NCBI RefSeq assembly: GCF_000208745.1
Contig: NC_030858.1
Coordinates: 2,631,728 to 2,695,727 of the forward strand
DNA length: 64,000 bases
Origin: Theobroma cacao
Lineage: Eukaryota; Streptophyta; Magnoliopsida; Malvales; Malvaceae
Direction: 5' to 3'
Positions 47,099 to 59,961 of this stretch are shown one piece after another. Position numbers and translations under genes: made by a program. Within the stretch, counting starts at the first letter, position 1. The number at the start of each line of letters is the position of its first letter. The notes beneath the pieces are model-generated. The model did not search any database. It was not told where the DNA came from and was given only the letters and a program-made list of their open reading frames with translations.

Positions 47099-50000
47099 TT
47101 CTGCAAGGACAGTTGAGCATCAGTATTTAAACATCAGAAGGTTAGGCTTCATCACAAGCTCTGCGTGTCAGAGGTTCACATGTCAACAAATAGTATGGAC
47201 AATGGTATAGTGAAAATTCTCAAAAGATAAAAGTAGCAGCATTATTATGAATCAAGGAGGTTTTTCAGTGGATATACAAAATAACAAGATGCTTGACAAA
47301 GTGAGAGTTAAAAGAAGGCAAATCAAGAAGAACCAAGAAACAAACCCAGGCAACAAGTAAGCAGAATGCCACGGATGCCAGTTGATAAAGTTCATTGGTC
47401 TGCACAGATAAGAGGTATAACACAAGTCATATCAAGACATGAATCTCACTCACACATATGCATGTTTTCACAATCATACAGTGCAAAAAAATTCAGTATG
47501 TGATTATGTCCACAGAGGAAAATACATACCTGTGATGAAAGGCTTATCATCAGTTTAAGCAACCAAGGAAGGCAGGTACGGGACAATATTGACAAAACAG
47601 CCAAAAATGCAAGCAACATGACCAACCTGGTTAATAGAATATTTAGTGTTAAAAAGTAACTCAATACTCCGCACCTAAAAATGCCAAAAAAGACCAGGAA
47701 TGGAGAAAAAGATAAAGAGGAAAAACAAGAACTTATAGTCTTCATCGTAATCCAAGCCCCATTTCCACTTTTTATACCATCACAAACATAAGGCATCAAA
47801 ACTTGATGAATCAAAACGATAATATCTTTGAATTCTGATCAAAATTATGGGTGCTTAAAGGATACATATTTGAACTGAATGATGATCTATCTTTCTAGTT
47901 TTAGGTGAAACTGTTCATGAATCTAACAAAGAGTGTGAGGAACCATGCACTCAATGAAAAGCTAAGCCTAATCATTAATCACATATTTCCCCTTTTTATG
48001 GCATCTAAAAGACATGATAAGACCCATTGACATTTATCAACTAACACAGAGAACGAAAGAAAGATGAAACATGGAATGTGACACTTCTGCTATTTTTCCT
48101 CTTACAGTTTAGTCATCGATATTACTCCTTGAAAAACACCAGAAGTTCCACCAAGAACTGGAAGCAACGCAAATAGCAATCCCACAGCACAATCCTGCTA
48201 AGATAAAAACTTCTGAGGACACCAGGGTAACTGAAAAAGAAACAGGAATTCAAGAATAAGACAATGGGTGGGTTGAAGGAATCAATACCTGCAGAATAAG
48301 TGTGCCAATGGTGACTTGGCCATGAAGCATATTGGTAGAATTCTTCTCCATCAAAAATTTAAGCACCTGAAATTGTAAAATAAAAAGACAACATTAAAAC
48401 CTCAAATACTAAAAAACAATAAAGGTCGATATAAAGGGTGTGATGACTCATGTGTGACGTGTATGCATATGAGTGCTTATCAGTAAGTGCAAGTATGAAT
48501 GTGTAGGCGTGGTAGGTGTCTCTGCAAGATTAGCACTGAATTTTACCACAGCGGTTGAAGACATTGAAAGGAATACACCAACAAATACACCCTCTGAAAG
48601 TCTACCACCACATAACTGCAAACAGCACCCAATTAGAACTGCAGGATTCATAATTAGAAATGAGGTATAACATGTCTATAATAACAAGAGAGACAAGAAA
48701 TATAACATGTTAGCACCAAAGCATGTAACCATATTCAGCAAAAGAAAATCATACCGACAAAAGCCAACTAAAAATTAGATTTGACGTCAAGAAGCAGGAA
48801 ACATTTAGCTTTTGAACACCATAGCAGCAAAAGCCTCTTTATGATCCGATATGATGTGAAATGATGCTACATTACTACAGATATTTTTTTTTCCCTTTTA
48901 ATTAATTTACATCCAGCATGTGTAACCTCAGTAACCTCAAATTCACGTAAGGCGGTGAAATCACTTAATAAGGATTAATGAACCAACACCCACATAGACT
49001 ATAGAAAAAATTATAAGACATACTGAAGCTGAAATTCCACAGAGGCACATAAATAGAATTATCTGGAGTAGCCCTCCTAGGACAGCAACTGCTCGTACAA
49101 CTCGAAGCTTAAAATAAGATGGATGAAGTTAAGAGGCATAATATGAACAATGGTTTTAAGACCAGTATCAAAATAGAAAAAAATAGGTTCAGACACATAA
49201 GCCAACCTTTGCAATGGAGAACTCTAGGCCCAATGCAAAAAGAAGAAAAATCACACCAAATTGAGCTACTGTTTCAACCTGTAAAAACCAATTCACATGA
49301 AAAAGAAAAATAAAAGCTATTAAATTTATGACAGTAAGATACAGGAATACACCAATAAACATGGGATTCAAATGGCATAGCCTGCCATGCACTATGATCA
49401 TAACTCTAGCAAATATATTGTAGGGAAATATCAGATTTCCAAGCCATCCACAAGAAAGACTAGACAATTTAATTTCAGTTGCTAACAATTGTACAACAGA
49501 GGGTAATCACATAATATTAATTACTGGCACTTAAAACCATCGCCTCTAGGTTCTACAACAATAACTTTTCATAATAAGGGCTCCCTGTGCCAAAAGAGTA
49601 AACTATAATATTATGATCAAGAAACCATCATTCAGAACAGTTACATGTGATTCAATAAATAAGCCATCAATGTTGAGAGTAAAATTGCAATGAAGTAAAC
49701 AACATACTTGCACCATTTCACTGACAAAGCTAAAACCCCCAGGTCCAATGAGTGATCCTGCCAACAAATATCCAGTAATCACCTGTGAAATATGTCACAG
49801 TCAACCAATATATATGAAATTAGTACACCAAGACTCTCAGGTAGATCTTAACATTGAAGTCCAAAATTAGCTAAGCTTATCAATATAATCAGACCGGTTG
49901 TCCAGCACAAGCAAATGCAATGCCACCGCAAGTTGCAGACACGATGACAACTACCAAATCTGATATCAGTCTACATGGCATAAGCAAAAAAGCTCAGCTT

Positions 50001-51510
50001 ATTAGTTGAATGTAAAAAGAAACTTCAATGAAACTGAAGATAATAAAAAGTTACCTTAAGTCAAGCTGTAAGACTGGAAATTTTGATTTAAAATTAGATA
50101 TAATGAAGACATTGTCCTGCAAAAAACAACCCTCTCAGGCTTGAAGTACGACTATATACTGCAACATGAAATTTAAAGTGAACCAATCTAACCTTTCGAT
50201 CGATCAACATAGGTGTATCTTCTGCTCTGTTATCATTCTCTAGATTGAAAACATCATGAAGTTGAAATGATCTAAAAGGAGGTTGCAAAAGGGGTGAGAG
50301 ACCTGCACGTTTCTAATTATTTACAAAGAAAATATGGTCTGGAAATAATTCGATTCTTTTATCATCATAAAAGAAACTTACATTCTTCTATTGAACAACA
50401 AAAGTAATTAGAACTCAAAAGCTACAATTTGACATCAACTAATTAATAAAGAGAAGCACATACTTTTCCTCTTTTGTATCATTTTTCTTCGTCTTAACCC
50501 TGGCTACAGTTTCCAAAACAGCCTGATCAACAAACAAATGTAAAATAAATTAGGCTCAGCAAGTTATTCAAACTGAAAAGATAATCAAAAGAACTAGTAC
50601 CACCAACCTGCTGTTCTGCTACACTGTTGTTGAAACTTCCGGCATCATCATTTACTGTCAGCAATAGTAAAAGAAAATGATGATAAAAGGTCGGAATTAG
50701 TATATTCTTTGGATTTATACTCTTGTGGAGGATAAGGGAAAAATAACAGCCTAAGACTCCAAAATAAGAATTCAAGCCAAACATTTTTGGAAGCCTTTAA
50801 AAACTTGATTTTTTTTTCCTTCAATGTTGAATTATCCACAGCAACTATTCAAAAATCCAAAGAACACATCTGAGTATGCCTTAGTATGAAGTATCAGATC
50901 CCATGAAGTTTTGCAGTACGGCAAGGTTTAACAAATTTAAGCTAGAATAATTAACACTTAATTAAAAAAGCTAAAACTAGCAAATCTAGTTTTAAAGAAT
51001 TTAGACAAATGAACTCTCATTAAATCTTTAAGATCTTATAAAACATGCAATGAAACAGAGATCATAACCCGATAATAGATCCTGCTAGAAACAGAAAAAA
51101 TTAATTGCTATAATTATACAAAGAACTAGCATAAACAAGTATAATTAAGTTGAATATGTTATTTAGTAAGGTTTTGATTCCTGGATTTAAGGTCTAAACC
51201 CTAATCTAAGAAAAATCAGATAGAAAGAAAGGACAGTACCCTCGTTTTGTTCGTTCTCGGTGAACTCCTTCTCCAGAGCTCGATCGATGATGGCGGCAAA
51301 GGTGCCGTCCTTCGGTTTAGTTATAGAGGAGGCATTAGAGACGGTGGCGTTCGAGTCGTCGTCTAAGCGATCCGACTCAATGAGTTGTTGTTGCTGAGCG
51401 AGTGAAAACGAAGCCAAGCAAAAAAGAGTAAAGAAGAAGAAAGCAATAAGCTCATAGGAGGAGGAGGAGACTGATCTTCTCAACATTTGGAACGACGCCC
51501 CCGGCGACAT
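45082..51510 (-). CDS. KEA5: K+ efflux antiporter of the KEA4/5/6 group
   Basis: Endomembrane monovalent cation/H+ antiporter of the CPA2 family; Arabidopsis KEA4-6 act in Golgi/TGN pH and K+ balance. Twenty exons on minus: 51510-51240, 50654-50608, 50522-50464, 50271-50193, 50116-50055, 49970-49895, 49782-49708, 49278-49207, 49107-49024, 48615-48547, 48366-48289, 48194-48106, 47626-47530, 47399-47346, 46675-46580, 46074-45886, 45798-45721, 45573-45529, 45336-45241 and 45165-45082. All are GT-AG and encode 599 residues. A signal peptide (hydrophobic core about 20-37) precedes an acidic linker with FQLHDVFNLENDN. Transporter marks are PVITGYLLAGSLIGPGG, FGVIFLLFALGLEFS, the QD pair at 324-325 and LGLSLELGSFAAGVM. 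There is no C-terminal KTN domain, as expected for this group. The upstream open frame has no earlier ATG. Confidence 0.95.
47041..47098. repeat. Compound (AC)n(AT)n microsatellite in an intron
   Basis: About 34 bp of AC repeat is followed by about 24 bp of AT repeat in intron 14 of the antiporter gene. Confidence 0.95.
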
Positions 51511-52099
51511 GTTACGAGCCTGTGCTTTTTGCTGCTGATGCAACTAGAGAACGAGAGAGTAACTGTCTTCGGCGCAAGTTGGTGCCAGAGAGAGGAAATG
51601 ATGAGAGAGATTGAAAGGGACAGGCAATGAAAATTTTGGAAGGATGGAGGCGCGACGGTAGATGTAAAAGAGAGAAAAAAAAGGACACTGAAAATAAACG
51701 GGAGAGAAGGGGAGAGTGCTTAATAGCAGTACGGCAGAAGAGTTCTTGGGAGTCAACTTGTCGTCATCATTAATTAAGATTTAACAAAGATTAGGATACA
51801 CTTATTGTCTTCGCAATTTTCTTTTATTTTATTTTCGTTTCTTGGGAGGACCAAGATTTCAAACTGTTTTTCTTATTAAAGCTTAGACATGGATAATAAT
51901 TTTTTAAATAATTTAATGAAATTTAATTTTAATAATTGTTCATTAATAAAAGCCTAAACTCATTAGGAAGGGAGGTTAGTTAGAGTGGCGTAGATCTCAT
52001 GAAAGTAGGACGGCCTCCCATTAGGCAGGAGAACAAGAGAGCAAATTTATTTTCAATTTTTGTTTCTTTTTAATCAAAAAAATATATAGATATAATATT
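51511..52099 (-). other. Promoter region of the antiporter gene
   Basis: This is upstream of the KEA5-like start codon. It is GA-rich near the gene and AT-rich beyond. There is no clear TATA box and no exon. Confidence 0.45.
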
Positions 52100-52558
52100 T
52101 ACAAAAATCTCTTAAATTATTTTAAAAAATTCATACAAACCTTTATTCTCTTATTCGTTCAATCAAATTATTCTACCTTTATTTTGAATTAAGTAAATTT
52201 TATATTTTTATTTTGAGATAAATAAAATTTAATATTAATGATTGAACTAATCAAAATATTATTTTTTATTTTATATAACGTGACATGTTAATGTATTATA
52301 ATTAATAATTATATAATATATTGATATATCATTATTAATAATAACATGTTAATTTAATATGATAATATAACTATTAACAATCTTTATTTTTCACGTTCAC
52401 ATCAAATCATGATAAATAATATTTTAATTAATAATAATTAATTAATTATTAATTATAAAAACTTATATAATTTTAAAATCAAAATATAAAAATTTGATCA
52501 AATATAATAAAAATATAAAAAAATTCAAAATTTTTTGAATAATTTAAAATTTTATTCA
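52100..52558. mobile_element. Foldback (long-TIR) MITE-like element
   Basis: The left arm holds TCTTAAATTATTTTAAAAAA, and further in TATATTTTTATTTTGA. The inverted right arm reads TTTTAAATTATTCAAAAAAT and TATATTTTGATTTTAAAAT. The symmetry spans about 150 bp per arm but is degenerate and AT-rich. The arm text resembles the element at 3260-3701. There is no coding capacity. It lies between the antiporter and deacetylase genes. Confidence 0.5.
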
Positions 52559-53441
52559 AGCAGTATACTAAATATATATTTATATTATTTTTATAGTTAT
52601 TTTCAAGCTACTAAATAAATAAATTTGTCAGTAACAATCTTGGAAAAGCATTGTTTTTGTTGATTTGCCCACTAAAGAGAAACCTCCCAACAGAAAATTT
52701 GGATTTGCCAACGTACCTTGAACAAAGCTTTTGCCATTTATGTTTGACCATTTAACAAGTTACTATTATCCCATTAAGTTAAATTTATTTTAATTTTGAT
52801 GAAACTTTTAAGCAAAAAAATCCGAAATGAATGAAGCAGTTCCGATCTGACGGCATATCCAATGCAGCAATAAAACATCGGCCCGACCTACATTCTGTAG
52901 TAGAGATCTCGTCTCGCTTGTCTGTTGGAGTCTAGACACAGGTCGATAAACGGCCAGATCGCGGCAGGCAAATGGACCGACCGCCCACTAAAATGAGCTT
53001 ATATTACGTTTTCTTTGTAAATATTACAAGCTTTTAGATATATCAAAGAAGTTTCTTCATTTATCACTTGTTCAGTTAATCCTAAGGGGCAAGGAAGACA
53101 AGTAGGGGGCAAAGCTAATCCCATGCAAAATTATAAACATTACAACCTTCTATAATCTTAACCAATCTTTGGGTCATAGCCGTTAATATTAGACACAACC
53201 GCAAGGTTAACTACTTGCGCGAAGAACTACCAAGACATATTCAAGCTCCTATGTGCATTTTTGCTACATAAAACTCACACTTCTGTCTCCTAATTTTCTC
53301 ACCCTTGTTGCTTGCTTACTCAGAAGGATGACGTCCAGTCACAAACTCGTTTCATTTTTGTGCAAGGAACCCAGCATTCATGCCTTGAAATTCTTCAGGG
53401 GAACTGGACTGTTATAGTAGTAAAAGGGGACCTTATGTCAT
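52559..53441. other. Spacer and 3' flank of the deacetylase gene
   Basis: Probably includes the 3' UTR of the minus-strand histone deacetylase gene. Nothing else is seen. Confidence 0.45.
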
Positions 53442-56400
53442 TTATCTTCTTCGTTGGCGACTTGTTATATCTATCAATCCTTTCCTTGATAGGTTTATTA
53501 TGGAATCTGCTATGACTCTGGCACTCGATTTCATATAGCCACCTGAGACAGGAAAAAGCGAAATGGAAGTTTGTTAGGATGGATTCTCCAGGAAGCTCAA
53601 ACAAATTCTACCATGTGTCCTCTATGCATCATCTCAGGTTGTGGATATCTCAGGACGTCAGCAATCTCAAACCTAGCTTCATTCCACATTCTTGTTGATA
53701 GACAATGGAAAATAAATAAACAATTCTTTCTACTTTTTTTGCAGTTTGTTCCCCTCTAAAACAAAGGGTAAGCAGGAGAACTACATCTTGGCAGCTGAAA
53801 AAAGGACCAACATCAATTACCAAGCGAAATTATTATTATTTCATACTAAACCTAAAGAGGGCTGAGGTTCAAGGCTAGTTGGCTTCTGTGTACATACACA
53901 TGGAGGAAAAAGAAATTGTCAATCACAGAAAAAGCAGCATCTTTTGCCTTTGCAAGGCATATTGAGGCCATCTATTTTCCCATCCAGTACAGGAATGAGT
54001 AATTATTAGGGACCAATATTTTTCTTTAATTAGTGATTTTCGTCTTACCATGCATCCAAGAAGATGAAATCCTAGAATAACTCATATCTAGAAACATGAG
54101 TTATAGAATATGTACTGAAGAGGAACATGATCAACAAGCTCACAAGACCAGGCAGAGGATCAGAATCAAAAGATGGTCCTTGGCTGAAGAGAATCAAGTT
54201 TGCCCAAAACACAGATAAGTTATAGACTGTAGAAAAGTAAGTCTCAAATCTCTTTCTAGTGTGCATGCAGATACATGTATTTGTTGTCTGTATACAAGCA
54301 TAAACATAAAGCTTCATAGACACTGTACCTGAAGTGACCATGACAAGAGGGATACTTCTCTCCCGAGCAAACCTGAAGACCTTCTCATCTCTTTGGACTA
54401 CCCCATCTGGCATAACCTGAACAAGCAAACCAATAGCCATAAGTCAGAACACAATAATATTAATTATGCAAAGATGAACTATCCAACAACCAAATATATT
54501 TTAAAAACAAAAATGTTAAGTATATTTCATTGAATGCCCTAAAAATTGAAAGGGCATATAAATGAACCGTCTTAAACACCTCTTTTGGTTGTATTTGTCT
54601 CCAACTTCTTAACATTTTGTCTGTATCCTTTTTCTATATACCATTTCATCCATTAGCTGCATGCACATATATTCAGGAATGTGCCAACCAGCCATAAAGA
54701 ACTGCATCCCCAATGTCTTACAGGTTTTTCTATAGTTACCCAACAGTTAAGATCCACAAAATTATAGATGTAGCTTTCTATTCCATGCATCCTTAAATCT
54801 ATGTTAACATTGCTTTTAATTGCACTCGTCAGTCCACCTTGGCTGAAGAAGAAAATCAATACTAGATTCAAATATTAATAACAGTTGTTTCAGTAGGAAT
54901 GTTATGGTATCAATTTCTAATTACTTCAACATTTCTCTCTTAAGTTTTATACGATAATCTTACAAATCCTCATTGCTACAGTTCTGCTGCAACTTTGATT
55001 CAGAAATAGTTATTGAACTGAAAACATGACGCACAATAAATGAAGGCTTTTCTTTCACAGCTCAATGTAAAAGGAAAGGACATTTTCTTCTGCTTCTAAT
55101 GGACTGAAGATGCATCCTCACCAATGCAGCTCTCGGTTCAGTTTAACTATAAGCTGGCAAGTGAAGCTTTGCAGAGGTCACAGGGCGAGTAATACAAAAT
55201 TTTTATAAATCAGCATAACCATGTTCGTAGATAATATGAGGTAAAATTTACACAGATATGTTCCTTCCACCAAATTCCTTCTTTCTATATGATATTTTAG
55301 GCTGCTTTCTCAGCCTATCATCAGAAGGACAATTCTCTACGAAAAGTTAAGCTGAGTTGCCAAATCAGAGCCAATTCATAGAGTGCAGTAAGGATCTCAT
55401 TTACTTCTTGCAAAAGAAGAAAAAGTACTGGACAAATCGAATAAAAAACACAAAAATTAAGAATATAGATCCAATGATGAATTTACCTTTAACCCACCAA
55501 GTGGATCTCCATCAAGGATATCGGTGCCCGCATTGTAAACAATTAACTCAGGGGCAAAATTACGCCTAGCTTCCTAACATTTACAACCAATAACTGCAGT
55601 GTGTAATAGCTTTAGAAGGAACTTTTTACTAGACTATTTATTAAATAAAATTAGTTAAATATAAAAAATAATTAAAAAGAAAGAGGGAATGAAAAGAGAC
55701 AAAAACACAAAGCAAGAGATGAAGTACAAGTTCGCAAAAATGCTGATGAAATCATGGATGCATGCGAAGTATCGTGCATTGTGATAACAATAAATAAAAG
55801 AATAGATGAAGAGACACATTAAAAGTAGTAAATGCATTTCAAAAAGTATGACCCTAAAGGGGAAAATGATGGAAAGTTAAACTAAAAAACTTGTGAACTA
55901 TCATATAAAATGGGACGAATTGCTGGAGAAAAAACATCAGGGAATGATATAAAAGTGTCACCAGATCAATTAACAGCATATGTGAGCATCAGAATTGAGA
56001 AGAGAAGGTCCAACACAAAACAAGACCTGAAGCAGGTTAAGGATAGCTGAATCTATACCTCAAGCGCTTTATCTAATTCCTTCAAGTACTTATCTGTTGT
56101 TGTCCCACTCTGTTGACATACAGGAAAATTAAATCAGCTAAAGACCCAGCCAGCAATAAACTAACTTCATCAATAAGATGCCAGAGGCCCACCACTATTT
56201 CAACCTTCTGCGTGATATAATTCCTTGCTTCCATATCCTGATTAAGGGTTTAAAGAAAGAAAAATACAACCAGAAAGTGAGGAAAACGAACAGCATTGAT
56301 TGAAGCCAAAACTTACTGCATATACTAAAATTAACAGTTACAAGTAGGAAACAAAATATAGTTTAGGAAGAGGCTGTACACAGATGAAGTTAGAGAAGAT

Positions 56401-58152
56401 ATAGTACAAATTTACATAGCAACACTTACAAATGGGTATATTTCAGGGTTGTACATATCCAGAATATATACACGCCCTGTCAGTTTAAAGATGAATACAC
56501 GATCATTTAAATTTCAAAAGAGCATCAAATTAAAGCACCATTAGGGAAAATAAGCATCCATACCATCATTCGCAAAATCCGTTTCATGACCATTTCCTTG
56601 ATGTGCATCTAGATCAATTATCATCACCCTGAAAAAATATTGCAAAATACAAGGAACATAGCCCATTCTTAGAAGGTGATTGTCAACTGAGGAGTTGTGA
56701 TTTGGATGCAACAAGTTGCAAGGGCTGCATTTATTACTTTTAAGCTTCAAGTTTTATTACCTTGATATATCTAACCGAACAAAAGCAAAATGAATGCAAA
56801 GAGAAATGTCCGCATATGCACAAAATCCACCTCCCCTTCCACTAGAACAATGATGAAACCCTCCCCCAACATTGATAGCCCATCCTTGATCCTTTGCAAG
56901 CTTTGCCGCCAAAATAGTTCCACCCACCTGTAGTAATATAATCAGATTAATCCTAGTCCAAAGAAAACTCAAACTCCATTCTGAAAAAAAAATTATGTAA
57001 TTAGCTCCAAGACAGATAATGACTTCACCTGCTTGCGGAAGGGAGAAAGAACTTTCATCTGAACCAAAAAATTGGGCAATATTGCTATTGGAGGAACCTA
57101 CACAACACACTACTTTGAATCAATCAAGAAGAATAGTAACATCATACGAAACTACTAAATCCTCAGCCAAGACCATCAAACAATAACAGACACAGCCAGT
57201 AAAATTTAAACGGGCATACAAAGACATTCCCTGAAAACAAATTCATAAAAGATAAACCAAGTCATCATGCCCATGCTATTTTTCTTAATAATCCCATTTT
57301 TAAGCAGCATCATACAAACAAACTTGATAATTGCAACGAAATAAATAAACTCCAAGAAAGCAAAAATTAACTGCGTACAAGAACAAACAAAATGATTGCA
57401 GAAGGAAATACTAAAAAGTATACCTCAGCTATCATGGCAACATTCATGCTGCTCTTCAAGCTATTCAGGTATGCTTCCATATGCACCTTTTCAAAGATTA
57501 TCAAAAAAATTAAGCATAACGAATACTGGTTACAGCACCTACTTCAGACAGATATCAAATTAACTAAAATTTGTCCAGCCTATTTTTATTATTTTACCTC
57601 AATATATGTCCAGCCTCAATGAATATAAACATAGAGAGGGGCAAAATTATAATTACCACAAGCAGATCATCTCTTGAAGCTTCCTGTGGCTCAACAATAG
57701 AATTTTTCTGCAGGTGACCTTCAGAAATGAGGAACCGGCATACTCGGCCCCATTTTGAAGAATCAAATGGATGCCTACATCAATTTCAAATAACTAACTC
57801 GTTCTTAAAACTAACTGAATAACGAGAAAAAGAAACATATAAAATACTTCAAAGAAATGAAAATTCAAATTCAAATTATCTTACAGTTTCTCAATTCCAA
57901 GGAAACTGATATCGTAGTAAGACGAGTAGATAATCGGAACCTGTTTTTTTTTTTTTTTGTTAAGTTAGAGTTCAGTAATTCGAGTTAGCAAAGAAAAATA
58001 GGCAATAATAGAATTGTTTTTTTAATTATTGGCAAAAGGTATAGTACCTTGGAAGGAATTACGTGGAAATAGAGCTTGCTAGAGTTAATTCGTTTACGGC
58101 GGAGAGTTTCAGCATCGGCTTTGGAAGCGGAAGAAGACCAAGACGAAGACAT
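53442..58152 (-). CDS. HDA2: Class IV (HDAC11-like) histone deacetylase, HDA2
   Basis: Zinc-dependent lysine deacetylase of the HDAC11 branch, represented in plants by HDA2. Thirteen exons on minus: 58152-58048, 57940-57885, 57774-57657, 57486-57424, 57097-57029, 56927-56761, 56628-56564, 56476-56430, 56237-56193, 56109-56059, 55573-55487, 54416-54329 and 53542-53442. All are GT-AG and give 353 residues. The N-terminal SSSWSSSASKADAETLRRKR is Ser-rich and may be a tag or targeting region. Catalytic parts are intact: VPIIYSSYYDISF, GGGFHHCSS with the His162-His163 pair, IIDLDAHQGNGH with zinc ligands Asp200 and His202, YNAGTDILDGDPLGG with Asp280, and GGYM with Tyr323. Length fits the family. 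The last exon (GGYMKSSARVIADSIINLS, then a basic tail ITSRQRRR) ends at a clean stop. Introns 10 and 12 are the longest. Confidence 0.95.
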
Positions 58153-58609
58153 TGAGAGGGAGAAAATACAGCGATACAAAACGAATGGAGTGGCAAATAT
58201 AAAAAACAAATATAACGTTGATTTGCACATATTCCTAGTTGACTCGGCGATCTTTGGTATGACTCGGATCTTCAAATGAGAGAAAAGCATAAGTCAATGC
58301 GTTGGTCTCAAGCTTTTAAAATTCGATTCCACGATAGGTGGCAAGCCGTAGCGTAAAGTAGAGGCGCTTGGAATAAAGAAAAGCATTTTTTCTTTTTTTT
58401 GCTAAATGGTTTGGATAAAGATGACATAGCAGTATATTAACATTACAACTGGCATTTGCCTGCCCGCTAGTCCATCCCATCCGCGGCCCAAGGAAAACGG
58501 TAAATGGGTATCTAACAAAATAATAACGACTGCGGAACGTTTGAAGTTTCTTTCTTCGAAGCCCAAATCGGTCGAAGAGGCCCAATATTAGCAGTATAAA
58601 TGTTTTATC
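58153..58609 (-). other. Promoter region of the deacetylase gene
   Basis: Upstream of the HDA2-like start codon. A TTTATATTTG sequence near 58195 could act as a TATA element. There is no exon. Confidence 0.4.
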
Positions 58610-59286
58610 AAATTATGTAAAGAGTTCTTATACTTTATTAAAATAATAAATTTAATTTTTCTATAATAATTTATAAAAATTAAGTCTTTATATTTTTCAA
58701 AATTAACAATATCAATCCACTGTATTAAAAATTTTCTATTATTTATATTGATATAACATTTGATTTGATTGTGTTGATGTGATATTTTCTTGTTGATATA
58801 GTATTAAATTATAACATATAACAATGATGTAATATTTCACAAGTGATGTAATAGTAGTGCCGATATAACATGATTAAACACTAATATGGATTTTATTAGT
58901 GCGGACATAAAATTATTTAGTATGAGTTAATGATTTTTAATAAGATTAGAAAAAAAATTAAAATTACAAATAAATTTTTAGAATTTATGGAAAGAATATT
59001 GTGAGATAGAGAAGAATTGAATTTTTATATTTCATAATATCAAATAGTGAATAGTGTGCTATAAAATAGATAAAAAAATGTCACGTCATCATTAATAGAT
59101 CATCATATTTAATATCACATTAACCAGAAAATGTTATGTCAGTATAAATAACAAAAAAATTTAATATTACCAACAATTAAATTAATATTTCAATTATAGA
59201 AAATATAAGAACTCAATTTTTATAAATTATTGTACATTGACTAAATTCTCCATTTTACTATAGTACATGGACTAATTACATAGTTT
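58610..59286. mobile_element. Foldback element with long inverted arms
   Basis: The left arm starts AATTATGTAAAGAGTTCTTA and continues with ATAATTTATAAAAATTAAGT, then TTATTTATATTGATATAACA. The inverted right arm starts AACTATGTAATTAGTCCATG and has ATAATTTATAAAAATTGAGT and TTATTTATACTGACATAACA at the same places. Arms are about 180-200 bp. There is no coding capacity. The target-site duplication is not clear. Confidence 0.8.
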
Positions 59287-59330
59287 AATCTAAAATTATT
59301 TTTATAAAATTATATGTATTAATAAAAATT

Positions 59331-59961
59331 AAGATAAAATACATTAACATCTTCAACTTTTATCCATAATTGCATAAGGATCCAATAGTTTTTAAAATAG
59401 ACAATCCTCCAAAAAAAATATTTTCATTGGACACATAAGTCTTGCCATTAGTCAATTTTCAATGTTTCTATTAGGTTGATGATATGACAATTTTTTTAAA
59501 ATAATTTCACCTTTCATTAATTTAAAAAATTACTATTATATAAACAATATTTTTCATTTTCAATTTTTTTTCTCTCCTTTCAAAAAAACAAAGCTCTCTA
59601 TTCGACCACCTCGCCGTTGGCAATGCTCTCCAAGGGAGCATTGATTCGGTGCTCCCCATCTGATGCTCCCCATGGGAGTTTGAGATATGGGGTGCATGGT
59701 TAAATCTCATGCTCTCCTGAGGAGATCCGATCAAATTTGGCATTTCTATACTAGATTCGGTTGCAGGGTGATTAGTCAATGTAAGGGAGCGTTGTCAATC
59801 GATCAAAGAGAAAAAAAAATAGTGAAAAAGAAAATATTTTAGACATTTCATGAGACATTAACACTGTTTAAACGTTTAGAGCATACTGTTTATTTTAAAT
59901 ATTAATAAATTTATGTGTAATTATGATCAAAAATTAAAAATATGAATGTGTTTTACCCTAA
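59331..59961. mobile_element. Foldback element with GC-rich core (copy B)
   Basis: The left arm has ATAAAATACATTAACATCTTC, CCATAATTGCATAAGGATC and AATAGTTTTTAAAATAGACA. The inverted right arm has GTAAAACACATTCATATTTT, TCATAATTACACATAAATTT and TTAATATTTAAAATAAACAG. The core (about 59580-59750) repeats GCTCYCC blocks, as in the element at 23909-24436. It lies only about 45 bp from the element at 58610-59286. It is non-coding. Confidence 0.75.

Noticed and set aside
51511..51543. N-terminal extension of the antiporter
   Set aside because: The frame is open to 51543 but begins with TTG. The first ATG is at 51510 and still gives a complete signal peptide.
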